A stretch of 34,076 nt of DNA from Bacillota bacterium (GTDB lineage Bacteria; Bacillota; Clostridia; Christensenellales; WQRI01), in contig WQRI01000010.1 in assembly GCA_009786825.1 (NCBI GenBank), positions 1 through 34,076 of the forward strand. Direction: 5' to 3'. Position 1 is the stretch's first letter; each line of letters opens with the position of its first letter. The notes below the pieces were generated by a model. The model worked only from the letters and a program-made list of their open reading frames with translations. It ran no database searches and was not told where the DNA came from. Positions 22,599 through 30,904 of this stretch are shown here, piece after piece. Made by a program: the position numbers and the translations under genes.

Positions 22599-22647
22599 CA
22601 AAAAAGGAGAAAAAAGTTGAGAACTATTTAAAGTTTATAATAGCGTT

Positions 22648-25188
22648 TTACGAGCCTGCCCTTACTGCTTGTAATTGCCTTAGTGCGTTGTATACAACTT
22701 CTACTTGGTAGATTGTTGCATTAAGCCCGCCTATTACCATATACCAACTAGGGCAACTAAGTGGTATTACTAAGTTGTTTTGAACCGCGGACAAATTTCT
22801 GAATAGCGTGTGCGTTTCTAAAATTACAGGAGATGGCACGCCGTCCGTCATAGAGCCTCTGTCTACTACAAATATAATATCCGCATCAACCCCCGCAAAG
22901 AAGCCCGGTCCTACATCTGTTCCGTGTGGGTTTGCGTTGTTAGCAACTGTGTGAGATGCTGCTGTGTCTTGAAGTAGTGCTTCGCCTACGCCAAACTCTC
23001 TGTGTATAAAAGAGTATCTACCAGATGCGCCAAATAACGCAACTGTCTGAACATTTAGTTGAACAATAAGCGCATTAGCGTTAAGGCTAGCAGCAAGTGC
23101 GTTTGTTGCTGCTATACGGCTTTGTAAATTATTAACTAAACCTGCCGCAACATCGCCAACTTGGAAAATTTGACCTAGAGTATGAACACTATCGATAAGA
23201 CCAGATATGTACTCATCTCCGCCCGTTCTTGCCGTTATAAATATTGTTGGCGCAATGTAGTTAAGCCTGCTTATGTGACCATTTCTCGCCCCACCCGCTG
23301 CCATTCTTGGACTTGCTATAATTAAATCTGGTCTAAGCCTCATAACTGTCTCAAAGTTTGGCGTATGAGGTTCGTGCGCGTTAATGTTTGTTAATGCACC
23401 CGGACCACTTTGTGGGAATACTTCGTCTAGGTCTGGCGTTGCCGTTATGTAAGATATACCAACAACATAGTTTTGAAGCCCTAAAGTTTTCATAATATCT
23501 AGTATACCGTGACACCCTACTATAACCCTTTGTGGACTAAGCGGAACGCGTGTAAACTGCTGAAAACGACTGTAACGTTGACCCGCCGGAATAGGCTGGT
23601 TTGCAATTGCTTGCCAGTTAACGTTTTCTACAAACGTGTAGCCAACTTCTCTATCAAATATAGCATTTAGCGCCGCTTGTATACGAGCCGTGTTCTGCGC
23701 TGCTATATCTAGTTGCATATAAGCCGCATTTATAAGCACGTTTATTCTATTACGCTCTGCCTCTACTGCGGCTACACTTATTGTATTACCCGGTAATAAA
23801 CTTATTAGGTGAGCCTCTGCCCCTGTAAGTGCATCATTTGAAGCCGCTAAAAACGCATTTAAGTTATTTTCTAAAACTTGCTCTGCATTTTCTATTCTGC
23901 CTAAAAGCCAAGCAATGTGTGCTGTAAAATCTCCCGCCAACAAAGCGTGGTCTAGCGCAACCCTAGCAGTATTTCTAACTGCATCTGTTGTTGCACTAAA
24001 GTAAGCATTTGAAAGCCTTGAAAGCGCAGTAGCATAAGCAGTAGCCAATTGCGACGCGCTTGGCGCTGCTGGTGTAAAAGTTACTACGCCCGCCGCATTT
24101 ATATTTGCGTTTAAACCTGTTATGCCTGCATCTGCCAAACCTGCTGTTAAATTAGTCTCTGCTACTATCATAGCGTTTACGCTATTGTTTATAGCATTAC
24201 CTAAAGCAGTCGTGGTTAATACCGCTCTTGCCGTTTCATTTGGGCGTGTAGATGGGCTTGCAAAAAGGTTACGTGTGTAATTCCATCTATCTGCCAAACC
24301 CTCTTCTTGAACTAAAACTCTTGTTATATTTGCATTAACAAAAACTTCTGCACTAGTTCTCGCATCTGCACGAGCGCCTGTTGACTGCTCGTATGCTGTG
24401 CGTGCATCGTTTCTAGCGGTTGTTAGCCCCGGTATACTAGCCTCTAAAGACGTTTTTCTAGCCTCAAGCCAAGTGATAAGTTGCGCCCTAGTATAGCCCA
24501 TTGCTAAATTTAAATCTGCACGAGCATCATCTCTTGCTTGAGATGCAGTCTCTGCTGCCACCCCTGCTTGCGTTAGCGCAGTTTCTGCATTGTTGCGTGC
24601 CGTAGTTGCTGCTGTAACTGCCGCTCGCCTTTGTGGTGTTTGTATAGCCGCATACTCTGCTTGCGCGTCGTATAAAGTGTTCTCAGCATTTGTAAGTGCC
24701 GTAGTTGCTGTTTGAACTGCTGTAGTTGCAGTTCTGGCTGCGTTTGCTGCTGCTGTGTATCTTGTTCTTAATTCTATGCGAAGTAAGCCTACTCCGTCCG
24801 CTTCTATGTTAACAAGTTCTAAATCTAATTCGGTACGGGTTATGCTCGCGTTAGCATTTGTTAGTGCAGTTTGCGCCGTTTGATATGCGTTTCTAGCATT
24901 GTTCTGTGCCGTTGTTAAAGCGTGAGTTGCTGCTGGCAGCCTATTGTTTCTTAGTGTAGTAACTGCAGTTTCTGCTGTGTTAAGTGCTGTTAGTTGCTCT
25001 CTTAAGCCTGTTATAACCGCACTTCTTGCTACTTCTACTTCTCTTGCCTCATTTAGTTGGTTAGATAACCTTGCTACTTCTGAAGCAACTGGGTCGTAAT
25101 CGTCATTAGACGAGCACCCTACAAATGTAATAAACGCACCCAGCGTTAATACACTTATGATTAATAAAGACATTAATCTTTTTTTCAT
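22648..25188 (-). CDS. Siderophore-binding lipoprotein with a very long helical stalk
   Basis: This 846-residue protein has a signal peptide with FVGC at 22-25, so it is a lipoprotein. Residues about 554-846 form a FecB/BtuF-type (type III) binding domain: RVIVGCHGILDIMKTLGLQN, then RLRPDLIIAS, and later GVDADIIFVVDRG and PLSCPSWYMVIGG. Usual members have about 320 residues. Here about 500 residues of Ala/Thr/Asn-rich helix (for example TALTNANASITRTELDLELV and ARNNAETALTQAGVAAETAS) are inserted between lipid anchor and domain, probably a coiled-coil stalk. The gene is last in a yclNOPQ-like operon and has its own strong promoter with an operator. The ligand is probably an iron siderophore; vitamin B12 or heme is not excluded. 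Confidence 0.85.
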   Translation of the reverse strand: MKKRLMSLLIISVLTLGAFITFVGCSSNDDYDPVASEVARLSNQLNEAREVEVARSAVITGLREQLTALNTAETAVTTLRNNRLPAATHALTTAQNNARNAYQTAQTALTNANASITRTELDLELVNIEADGVGLLRIELRTRYTAAANAARTATTAVQTATTALTNAENTLYDAQAEYAAIQTPQRRAAVTAATTARNNAETALTQAGVAAETASQARDDARADLNLAMGYTRAQLITWLEARKTSLEASIPGLTTARNDARTAYEQSTGARADARTSAEVFVNANITRVLVQEEGLADRWNYTRNLFASPSTRPNETARAVLTTTALGNAINNSVNAMIVAETNLTAGLADAGITGLNANINAAGVVTFTPAAPSASQLATAYATALSRLSNAYFSATTDAVRNTARVALDHALLAGDFTAHIAWLLGRIENAEQVLENNLNAFLAASNDALTGAEAHLISLLPGNTISVAAVEAERNRINVLINAAYMQLDIAAQNTARIQAALNAIFDREVGYTFVENVNWQAIANQPIPAGQRYSRFQQFTRVPLSPQRVIVGCHGILDIMKTLGLQNYVVGISYITATPDLDEVFPQSGPGALTNINAHEPHTPNFETVMRLRPDLIIASPRMAAGGARNGHISRLNYIAPTIFITARTGGDEYISGLIDSVHTLGQIFQVGDVAAGLVNNLQSRIAATNALAASLNANALIVQLNVQTVALFGASGRYSFIHREFGVGEALLQDTAASHTVANNANPHGTDVGPGFFAGVDADIIFVVDRGSMTDGVPSPVILETHTLFRNLSAVQNNLVIPLSCPSWYMVIGGLNATIYQVEVVYNALRQLQAVRAGS

Positions 25189-25300
25189 TTTGTTTACTCC
25201 TTAGGCAATTTATTTTGCCATATGTAAAAATTTATTTTTTTGTTTGCTGTTTCTTTGGTTCTTAAAGTTGTTTAGTTATTTTAAAGTTGTTTGGTTCTTT

Positions 25301-25326
25301 TAAAAGTTACCCTATGCTAACTTTAA
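25301..25326. promoter_or_regulatory. Second, weaker GTTA...TAAC dyad
   Basis: AAAGTTA (25303-25309) and TAACTTT (25318-25324) share outer words with the perfect palindrome just upstream on the minus strand. It could be a second operator in the leader of the binding-protein gene. Confidence 0.4.
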
Positions 25327-25335
25327 TGCCATTTT

Positions 25336-25359
25336 AAAAGTTAGCGTGCGCTAACTTTT
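25336..25359. promoter_or_regulatory. Perfect palindromic operator of the siderophore-binding gene
   Basis: Arms AAAAGTTAGCG and CGCTAACTTTT with a 2-nt spacer, placed right after the -10 box, over the expected transcription start. The core GTTAGC/GCTAAC recurs upstream of the first gene of the same operon (28652-28669). An iron-responsive repressor of DtxR or Fur type is the natural candidate, by position only. Confidence 0.7.
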
Positions 25360-25365
25360 GTTTAT

Positions 25366-25394
25366 AGTATACACTATTTTTAAACTCGTGTCAA
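25366..25394 (-). promoter_or_regulatory. Strong promoter of the siderophore-binding gene
   Basis: On the minus strand TTGACA (25394-25389), a 17-bp spacer and TATACT (25371-25366). It gives the binding protein expression beyond read-through from the operon. Confidence 0.85.
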
Positions 25395-25422
25395 CTATTT
25401 TTCATAACTTTTTTTAAAAATT

Positions 25423-26184
25423 TTAGACATTATGATAAACACACATTCGTCTACCGCCAGTTTCAACAATCTTACACTTTACATCAAAAACTTCACCTAT
25501 AACGCTCTCTTGCATAATTTCATTAGCAGGCGCTTGCAAAACTAACTTACCATCTTTAAGCGCTACAATCTCTTCTGAATAGCCCGCCGCACAATTAATG
25601 TCGTGTACAACGATAATAATAGTTTTTTGGGTTTGGTCTACAAAGTCTCTCAGCGTTCTCATTATTGCCGACGAGTGCTTCATATCAAGGTTGTTAAGCG
25701 GCTCGTCTAACAAAATGTGGTCTGTATCTTGCGCTATAATCATAGCAATAAAAGCACGTTGACGCTCACCACCGCTTAGTTGGTCTATAAACTTATTTTG
25801 CATATGAGTTAGGGATAGCCACTCTAAAGCCCTATCTATAATCTTTTCATCATCTTTATTAAGCCTGCCTCTAGAGTGCGGAAACCTACCAAAAGCCACT
25901 AACTCTCTTATCTTAAGCCTTATGTTAATTGTATTGTTTTGGCGAAGCGTTGCTACTTTTTTTGCAATTTCAGAATTTTTATACTCGTTTATGTTTTTGC
26001 CTTCAAAGTATACACTACCGCTATCTTGCTTTAAAAAGCGTGCCATTACAGATAACAAAGTAGACTTACCCGCACCATTAGACCCAACAAGGCTTGTGAT
26101 TTTTCCTGTTGGAAAAGTAAGGGACACATTGTCTAAAACTTTTCTAGTGCCATAGGCTTTTGTTACATTTTTTATCTCAAACAT
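25423..26184 (-). CDS. Siderophore ABC importer ATPase (YclP/FepC-like)
   Basis: This 253-residue ATPase is intact: Walker A GSNGAGKST, the family element VATLRQNNTINIRLKIRELV, FGRFPHSRGR, signature LSGGERQR, Walker B HILLDEPLNNLD and switch HDI. It belongs to the FecE/FepC/BtuD group and would drive uptake through the two permeases encoded just upstream. It lies 57 bp after the second permease gene. Confidence 0.93.
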   Translation of the reverse strand: MFEIKNVTKAYGTRKVLDNVSLTFPTGKITSLVGSNGAGKSTLLSVMARFLKQDSGSVYFEGKNINEYKNSEIAKKVATLRQNNTINIRLKIRELVAFGRFPHSRGRLNKDDEKIIDRALEWLSLTHMQNKFIDQLSGGERQRAFIAMIIAQDTDHILLDEPLNNLDMKHSSAIMRTLRDFVDQTQKTIIIVVHDINCAAGYSEEIVALKDGKLVLQAPANEIMQESVIGEVFDVKCKIVETGGRRMCVYHNV

Positions 26185-26241
26185 ATCTTTATTCCTTTTT
26201 TTGTAATTTACGATTTACGTACTTTCTATTTGCTGTATGCT

Positions 26242-27417
26242 TTACGCACTTTTCTTTCTCTCCCTTAGTAGTAAGAAAATAAAGTATACACCGCCCACAA
26301 GGTTTATTATAACCGGCAATTGCATTTGCATTGTAACTATGTGATAAATTAAAAACTGACCAAGTGCTACAAAAATGGCTGCAACTAAAATGGCTGCCGG
26401 TATTGTGTATTTATGGCGGAAATTTTTAATAAGTTGGTAAGCCAAATTAGCGGCTAGTAAACCCAAAAACATTATAGGACCAACCAAAACTGTAGATACC
26501 GCAACCAAAATAGAAACAATAACTAAAATTCTTAAAACAACAATTTTGTGGTTAATGCCAAGCCCTATAGCATTTTCACGACCTAAACTTAATACATCTA
26601 AAACCCTTGTAGACGGCGTAAATAATATGGCAAGCACCGCCGCAACTGTTGCCCCTATCATAACGCTTAAATTAGGGTTTGTAAATGAAGCAAACATTCG
26701 CCCTTGTATAATGTCGAAGTCGTTAGGGTCTATTAATAACATCATATAAGATGTTAAAGAAGCAAACAATGTACTTAAAATAATACCTACTAACAGTAAT
26801 ATAAAAACGCCCTTAGACCCCCTTGTTAAAAGCGGTAAGAAAACTAGCAACGAGAATATAACCATTAGCACAACAGAAAAAGCGTAGTTGGCGTTGCCTT
26901 CTAAAACATAAACAACACCTACAAACTGGCTAGCCATTAAAAAAACTAGCGCTGTTTGAATAAACATATATACGTTTTCAAACCCTAAAACGCCGGGCGT
27001 TAAAATTCTAGCGCCTGTAACTGTTTGAAATATAACCGTAGAATATCCCACACAAACAGCAACTATAATTATCGCAAAAATTGTGGGGTATCTATTTTCT
27101 AAAGAAAACCTTAAAATGTTTAAGTAAAATTCGTCTCCCGTAGCACGATAATCAAAAACATCTGCTAAAAGCCCATAAAAAAGATACGCTACCAACAGTA
27201 TAAGTAAAAATACGCTCAACAAAATTAAAAGCGTTTTGGGTCTTTTTTGAAGGCTTTCTGTAAACGCTTTAAACCTAGTAAAAAGGCGCTTGAACCAAGG
27301 TGGCTCGTCTTTATAGTTGTCTTCTACTAGCCCCGCATTTGAAGGCTCTAGCGCGTTTGGGCTGGTATCAAGTGGGCTAGTTTCGTCGTTTGCAAGGTTA
27401 ACTTCGTTTTTATGCAC
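26242..27417 (-). CDS. Siderophore ABC importer permease 2 (FecCD family, YclO-like)
   Basis: This 391-residue protein has a hydrophilic N-terminus of about 55 residues (DETSPLDTSPNALEPSNAGL) followed by about nine hydrophobic segments. FecCD landmarks include TGARILTPGVLGFENVYMFI, then LGRENAIGLGINHK, then GPIMFLGLLAANLAYQLIK. It forms the channel with the permease encoded upstream, whose stop it overlaps by 8 nt. The long N-terminal tail is not usual for the family. Confidence 0.92.
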   Translation of the reverse strand: MHKNEVNLANDETSPLDTSPNALEPSNAGLVEDNYKDEPPWFKRLFTRFKAFTESLQKRPKTLLILLSVFLLILLVAYLFYGLLADVFDYRATGDEFYLNILRFSLENRYPTIFAIIIVAVCVGYSTVIFQTVTGARILTPGVLGFENVYMFIQTALVFLMASQFVGVVYVLEGNANYAFSVVLMVIFSLLVFLPLLTRGSKGVFILLLVGIILSTLFASLTSYMMLLIDPNDFDIIQGRMFASFTNPNLSVMIGATVAAVLAILFTPSTRVLDVLSLGRENAIGLGINHKIVVLRILVIVSILVAVSTVLVGPIMFLGLLAANLAYQLIKNFRHKYTIPAAILVAAIFVALGQFLIYHIVTMQMQLPVIINLVGGVYFIFLLLRERKKSA

Positions 27418-28594
27418 TGCCTGCCCTCCTTTTTGCTAGTATCAAAAACAAGAAAACAATGCCGCCTAAAACGCCAACCGTAAGCCCTACAGGAATTTCG
27501 AAAAGCGGCCACAAGACAGCCCTTGATATAATGTCGCAAATAAGTAAAAATGTTGCTCCGCCTACCATAGTTACAGGTATTGCTCGGCGCAAATTGTCCC
27601 CCATATACATAGACACAATATTCGGAACAATTAGTCCTAAAAAGGCAATAACACCCGCCATTAAAACAATTGATGCAGTTATTATAGCAACAATAACCAG
27701 CCCTATGTTTACTGTAAGCCTATAGTTTAAGCCCAAATTTTTTGCTACACCCTCTCCAAGCCCCGCCATCATAAAAAAATTAGCAAATATATATGCTACA
27801 ACTACAAAAGATGAGGTGATTAAAATTGGCGCCCAAACTGCCCAACCCGACAACTGCCACGCAAAAGATGCAACAAACATTGTTTGAGCAATCTGTACGC
27901 CCGCTGCAGTTTGTAAAACTATAAAAGTTGTGACGGACGCTATTACACCGCCATAAACAATACCAATAAGTGGCACGAATTCTGCGTTTTTAATTTTAAT
28001 ACGCTCTATCAAAAAGATAAAGAACATTGTGGTTGCAAGGGTTAAAGCAAAAGCAAATGCCCCTTGCGTTAGTGCTGCCGCTCCCGGTATTAATATCATA
28101 GCCAAAACTGCACCAAACCTAGCCCCATCTAGTGTACCCGCAGTCATAGGGGATACAAACTTGTTAGCGGTAAGTGTTTGCATTATAAGCCCGCATATGC
28201 TCATACCAGCACCCGCAGCAATTATGGCTAGCGTGCGCGGCACAGCAGTATGAATAAACAAATCGTATGCCGTAATAGGTCTGTCGTCCGACCTAGAAAA
28301 AATATCTCTTATCGGCATATTTGGTATTAAAAAAAGCGAAACCACGCTTGAGGCTACAAAAAAGAAAATCAACAGCCCTAAAACAGTTCGGCTATCACTT
28401 ATAAAACGCACAAAGCGGTTGTTATGCTTTTTAGGTTTTTTACTAGCAGTACAAGTATCGCTCTCGCAAAAACTCTCGCAATCAGTTGCGTTATTTGTCA
28501 ATACTATTGCACCCGCCGCCACTAGTGTTGCGCCCGCTGTTTCTGCGCCTGATATTGCTTCATTAGTCTTTGGTGTATCTGATTGTGTTTTCAA
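27410..28594 (-). CDS. Siderophore ABC importer permease 1 (FecCD family, YclN-like)
   Basis: This 394-residue protein starts at a TTG codon with AAGGAG 7 nt upstream. The first 60 or so residues are hydrophilic, with four Cys (CESFCESDTC) and a Lys-rich stretch, an extension not usual for FecCD proteins. The membrane part shows the family motifs: RTLAIIAAGAGMSICGLIMQ, ANKFVSPMTAGTLDGARFGA and GVIAFLGLIVPNIV. It is first gene of the operon, with a GTTAGC palindrome upstream. Confidence 0.92.
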   Translation of the reverse strand: MKTQSDTPKTNEAISGAETAGATLVAAGAIVLTNNATDCESFCESDTCTASKKPKKHNNRFVRFISDSRTVLGLLIFFFVASSVVSLFLIPNMPIRDIFSRSDDRPITAYDLFIHTAVPRTLAIIAAGAGMSICGLIMQTLTANKFVSPMTAGTLDGARFGAVLAMILIPGAAALTQGAFAFALTLATTMFFIFLIERIKIKNAEFVPLIGIVYGGVIASVTTFIVLQTAAGVQIAQTMFVASFAWQLSGWAVWAPILITSSFVVVAYIFANFFMMAGLGEGVAKNLGLNYRLTVNIGLVIVAIITASIVLMAGVIAFLGLIVPNIVSMYMGDNLRRAIPVTMVGGATFLLICDIISRAVLWPLFEIPVGLTVGVLGGIVFLFLILAKRRAGSA

Positions 28595-28651
28595 AATTTT
28601 CTCCTTACTTTATAGTGTCGCCTTATTTACATAGTATCGCTTGAAGTCAAA

Positions 28652-28669
28652 AGTTAGCAAATGCTAACT
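28652..28669. promoter_or_regulatory. Palindromic operator of the siderophore operon
   Basis: AGTTAGCA and TGCTAACT with a 2-nt spacer. On the minus strand TTGCTA within it can act as -35 for TACTAT 18 bp downstream, so a bound repressor would block the polymerase. The half-site is shared with 25336-25359. Confidence 0.68.
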
Positions 28670-28740
28670 ATATGATAGCACAAATTTATACTCAAGTCAA
28701 GCATTTTCAAAAAGATTTGTTGGACAAAACAGAAAAAAGG

Positions 28741-28858
28741 CTGTTAGAGTTACAGCCTGCTTTGATAATTTTCTCAGTAAGAAAAAAGGGCTTTGCAATA
28801 TGTTAGAGTTAGAGCCTACTTGAGATAATTCCTACAGTAAGAAAAAAGGGCTTATGAA
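28741..28858. repeat. 59-bp tandem duplication
   Basis: Two units share GTTAGAGTTA, AGCCT, GATAATT and CAGTAAGAAAAAAGGGCTT in the same order and spacing. A fragment of a third (CAGAAAAAAGGCTG) precedes them. Function unknown. Confidence 0.8.
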
Positions 28859-28895
28859 AAACCCTTTACTTCTAAACTTACTGCCCTTTTGGCAG
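28845..28895 (-). terminator. Probable terminator of the GG-leader gene
   Basis: On the minus strand AAAAGGGC pairs with GCCCTTTT, followed by more T, with alternative inner pairing AAAGGG/CCCTTT. The stem borrows the end of the second 59-bp unit. Confidence 0.5.
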
Positions 28896-29035
28896 ACCTA
28901 AATGCTTGCATACTTTCAAGGCAAATTTCAACGCTGTCGCTCAAGCCTTATCTGTCCACTACCCTTATCGCTGTTCGCTCAACGCTCGTCGCTACTTACT
29001 ACCCTTATCGCTGTTCGCTCAACGCTTATCGCTCT

Positions 29036-29443
29036 TTAAGCCATTGCGTAAGACCAACCCCAGCCTTGTGGTCTGTGGGTGTGACCCGCAAACTGACCAA
29101 AGCCCGCAAAGTAAGACCACGCGTAAGAGCCATTTTCTATTACGGCAACCCTTAGTATGTTGTCGTTTCTGTCGCGCTGAATAAACACAGCATCTACGCT
29201 ACCGCCACCACCGCCAAAAAATGCTTGGCTTCCTACAACCGAAATTGTACCGTGGTCGAAAGACAGCATCCTATGTTGCATTGTTCTAGCCCTTCTGCCC
29301 GAATGCGTCATTGCATAATTTTCCCACACATTAACACTACGCCTAACATTTTGCGAAAACGCATCGCTCCCACCACAAACATACTGCATCTCATTGCTAT
29401 CAACAAAAACGCCAGAAGTCGGCAAAACCAAATTCCTTTCCAT
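29036..29443 (-). CDS. Double-glycine leader peptide, bacteriocin-like (135 aa)
   Basis: The start was chosen at ATG 29443, because GGGGGA stands 6 nt upstream; a longer frame begins at 29461. The leader MERNLVLPTSGVFVDSNEMQ plus YVCGG has exactly 25 residues, like the gene at 19263-19646, with NL, LPTSG, MQ and GGS in the same places. The mature part (about 110 residues) has GGGGG at its middle, a central strand-rich segment (VDAVFIQRDRNDNILRVAVI) and an aromatic tail (GWGWSYAMA). I do not recognise the mature domain. Export by a GG-peptidase ABC transporter is expected. Confidence 0.78.
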   Translation of the reverse strand: MERNLVLPTSGVFVDSNEMQYVCGGSDAFSQNVRRSVNVWENYAMTHSGRRARTMQHRMLSFDHGTISVVGSQAFFGGGGGSVDAVFIQRDRNDNILRVAVIENGSYAWSYFAGFGQFAGHTHRPQGWGWSYAMA

Positions 29444-29621
29444 AATCTTCCCCCATTTCACTTCCCCAAAGAAAGCAAATTCCCCTAATATTTTTTTTAA
29501 AGCCTACTGCCACGCAACAAGACTTTAAAATTTATACTTACATTTTAACAGAAAATAAACAAAAACACAAGCATTTTTACAAAAAAAGTTTTTGAAAGCC
29601 TTAAAACTCATTTACGTAACA

Positions 29622-30320
29622 CTAAGGCTTCAGCCTTGTGTCTTTGCCATCTTCACCTGTTTTTTTGATTTTTCTAATTTTGCGCTCGCCCGTTACGCAG
29701 TAAATTACCCATTGGGCTACGTTTTCTGCGTGGTCTCCTATTTTTTCTAAATACTTTGCTATCATCATCAAGTAGATTGCCTCATCTGCTTTTTTAGCAT
29801 TTTTTCTGATAAGCGCAATTAGAGCGGCTTTTGCCTTTAGAAATAATTCATCTACTATGTTGTCCATTTCTATTACTTCTTTAGCAATCTCTATATCCAT
29901 ATTAACAAAACTTTCTATACACCTAGACAACATTTGTTTTGTGCTTTCTGCCATTTTTCTTATATCTGTTGGCGTTGTATAGTCTTCTTCTTCGCAAAGG
30001 TTTATAACAATTTCTGCAATATCTTTAGATTGGTCTGCTATGCGCCTTATATCTGTAGTAGCCTTAAGCGCCGTTGTGATTTTTCTAAGGTCTGAGGCTA
30101 CGGGTTGTTGCATAAGCAATATTTGCATACTTTGTTGCTCTATTTCGCTTGCAAGCATTTTAATCTCTCTCTCATCTTCTATAACAGACAAAGCCTGCTC
30201 TACATTTTGGTCTACTAACGACTTTGCAGAGGCTGTCATAAGTTGCTCTGTTTTTGTGCCTAATTTTATAAGCCCCGTATTTAATTCTTCAAGTTCTCTT
30301 TCAAATCTCGAACGTGCCAT
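29622..30320 (-). CDS. phoU: Phosphate signalling protein PhoU
   Basis: This 232-residue protein is made of two three-helix PhoU repeats, with metal-site-type motifs DVRKI-like DLRKITTALKATTDIRRIAD in the first half and KYLEKIGDHAENVAQWVI in the second. It links the Pst transporter to the PhoR sensor and damps phosphate uptake. GGAGAT precedes the ATG. It is the last gene of the phosphate cluster, separated from pstB by an unrelated four-helix gene. Confidence 0.95.
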   Translation of the reverse strand: MARSRFERELEELNTGLIKLGTKTEQLMTASAKSLVDQNVEQALSVIEDEREIKMLASEIEQQSMQILLMQQPVASDLRKITTALKATTDIRRIADQSKDIAEIVINLCEEEDYTTPTDIRKMAESTKQMLSRCIESFVNMDIEIAKEVIEMDNIVDELFLKAKAALIALIRKNAKKADEAIYLMMIAKYLEKIGDHAENVAQWVIYCVTGERKIRKIKKTGEDGKDTRLKP

Positions 30321-30385
30321 TGTTTTTATCTCCTAAAGTTATGTAATTTTTAATATTATGTTTTTTACTACCGCCACGCTATTCT

Positions 30386-30437
30386 GAATGTTAAATTTTA
30401 AATGTTTAATGTTAAATGTTTTCACCGCTAGCGCGGG
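30386..30437. repeat. Composite repeat: CCCGCGC hairpin plus AATGTTAAAT tandem repeats, copy C (inverted)
   Basis: On the minus strand CCCGCGCTAGCGGTG is followed by AAAACA and tandem TTTAACAT-type units. The layout is the same as at 3694-3744 and 5686-5749. It ends just downstream of the four-helix gene. Confidence 0.75.
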
Positions 30438-30444
30438 CAAATTT

Positions 30445-30804
30445 TTATTTGCTTGTATTAGAGTTTTTAACAATTGAAACTAGTAGTTTAACAATCTCAA
30501 TACAGTCTTTATAAATACTGTCAAATTGCTCATCAGTTAAATAATCTGTTTCGCGCAAAAGTTCAAGCCAATATTTAGTTTCGTTTGCTTCCTTCGATGC
30601 TATAGCCATTTTATTAGCAAAATCTTTCTTACTTGTAGCGTGCTGAGCCTCCGCAACATTTGCTCCCACGCTTGTTGCTGATTTTAACAACTGTTTAGAT
30701 AATATAAATTCTCTCTTATCTTCAGACAAATACTTGTACAAATTGACAACTCTAATTGCGAATTTAAAACTTTTATCTTTAACTACGTTATCTCTCATAA
30801 ACAT
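30445..30804 (-). CDS. Four-helix-bundle protein (S23/Avd superfamily)
   Basis: The protein has 119 residues from the ATG at 30804 (or 117 from 30798). An upstream in-frame ATG at 30885 would add 27 residues not found in the family. Motifs DNVVKDKSFKFAIRVVNLYK, LLKSATSVGANVAEAQHATS and KEANETKYWLELLRETDYL are those of the S23 family, first found in rRNA intervening sequences and structurally related to Avd of DGRs. Its cellular role is unknown. It interrupts the pstB-phoU order and is bordered on both sides by AATGTTAAAT-type tandem repeats, so it is probably an insertion. Confidence 0.88.
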   Translation of the reverse strand: MFMRDNVVKDKSFKFAIRVVNLYKYLSEDKREFILSKQLLKSATSVGANVAEAQHATSKKDFANKMAIASKEANETKYWLELLRETDYLTDEQFDSIYKDCIEIVKLLVSIVKNSNTSK

Positions 30805-30904
30805 TATTTTAACTTCTAAGGGCTTGATAATATTCTCTATGGCGCAGACATTAAACTTTACAAATTGCCGCAAAACAAATCGCAAACTGTTAAAACGTAT
30901 AGTA

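Larger units (their letters stand above)
28595..29035. other. Intergenic region: operator, 59-bp duplication, terminator, tandem repeats
   Basis: This 441-bp gap holds the operator of the siderophore operon (28652-28669), a 59-bp tandem duplication (28741-28858), pairing segments that can act as terminator for the GG-leader gene (28845-28895) and CGCTGTTCGCT-type tandem repeats (about 28965-29033). No reading frame here is convincing. Confidence 0.7.

Noticed and set aside
22312-22620. Second plus-strand frame inside the YgjV-like gene
   Set aside because: It is a different frame, rich in Thr/Asn/Arg with no membrane pattern, and it runs through the terminator.
28741-28858. CRISPR array or tracrRNA
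   Set aside because: There are only two units, the whole 59 bp is repeated with no unique spacers, and no cas gene is in the window.
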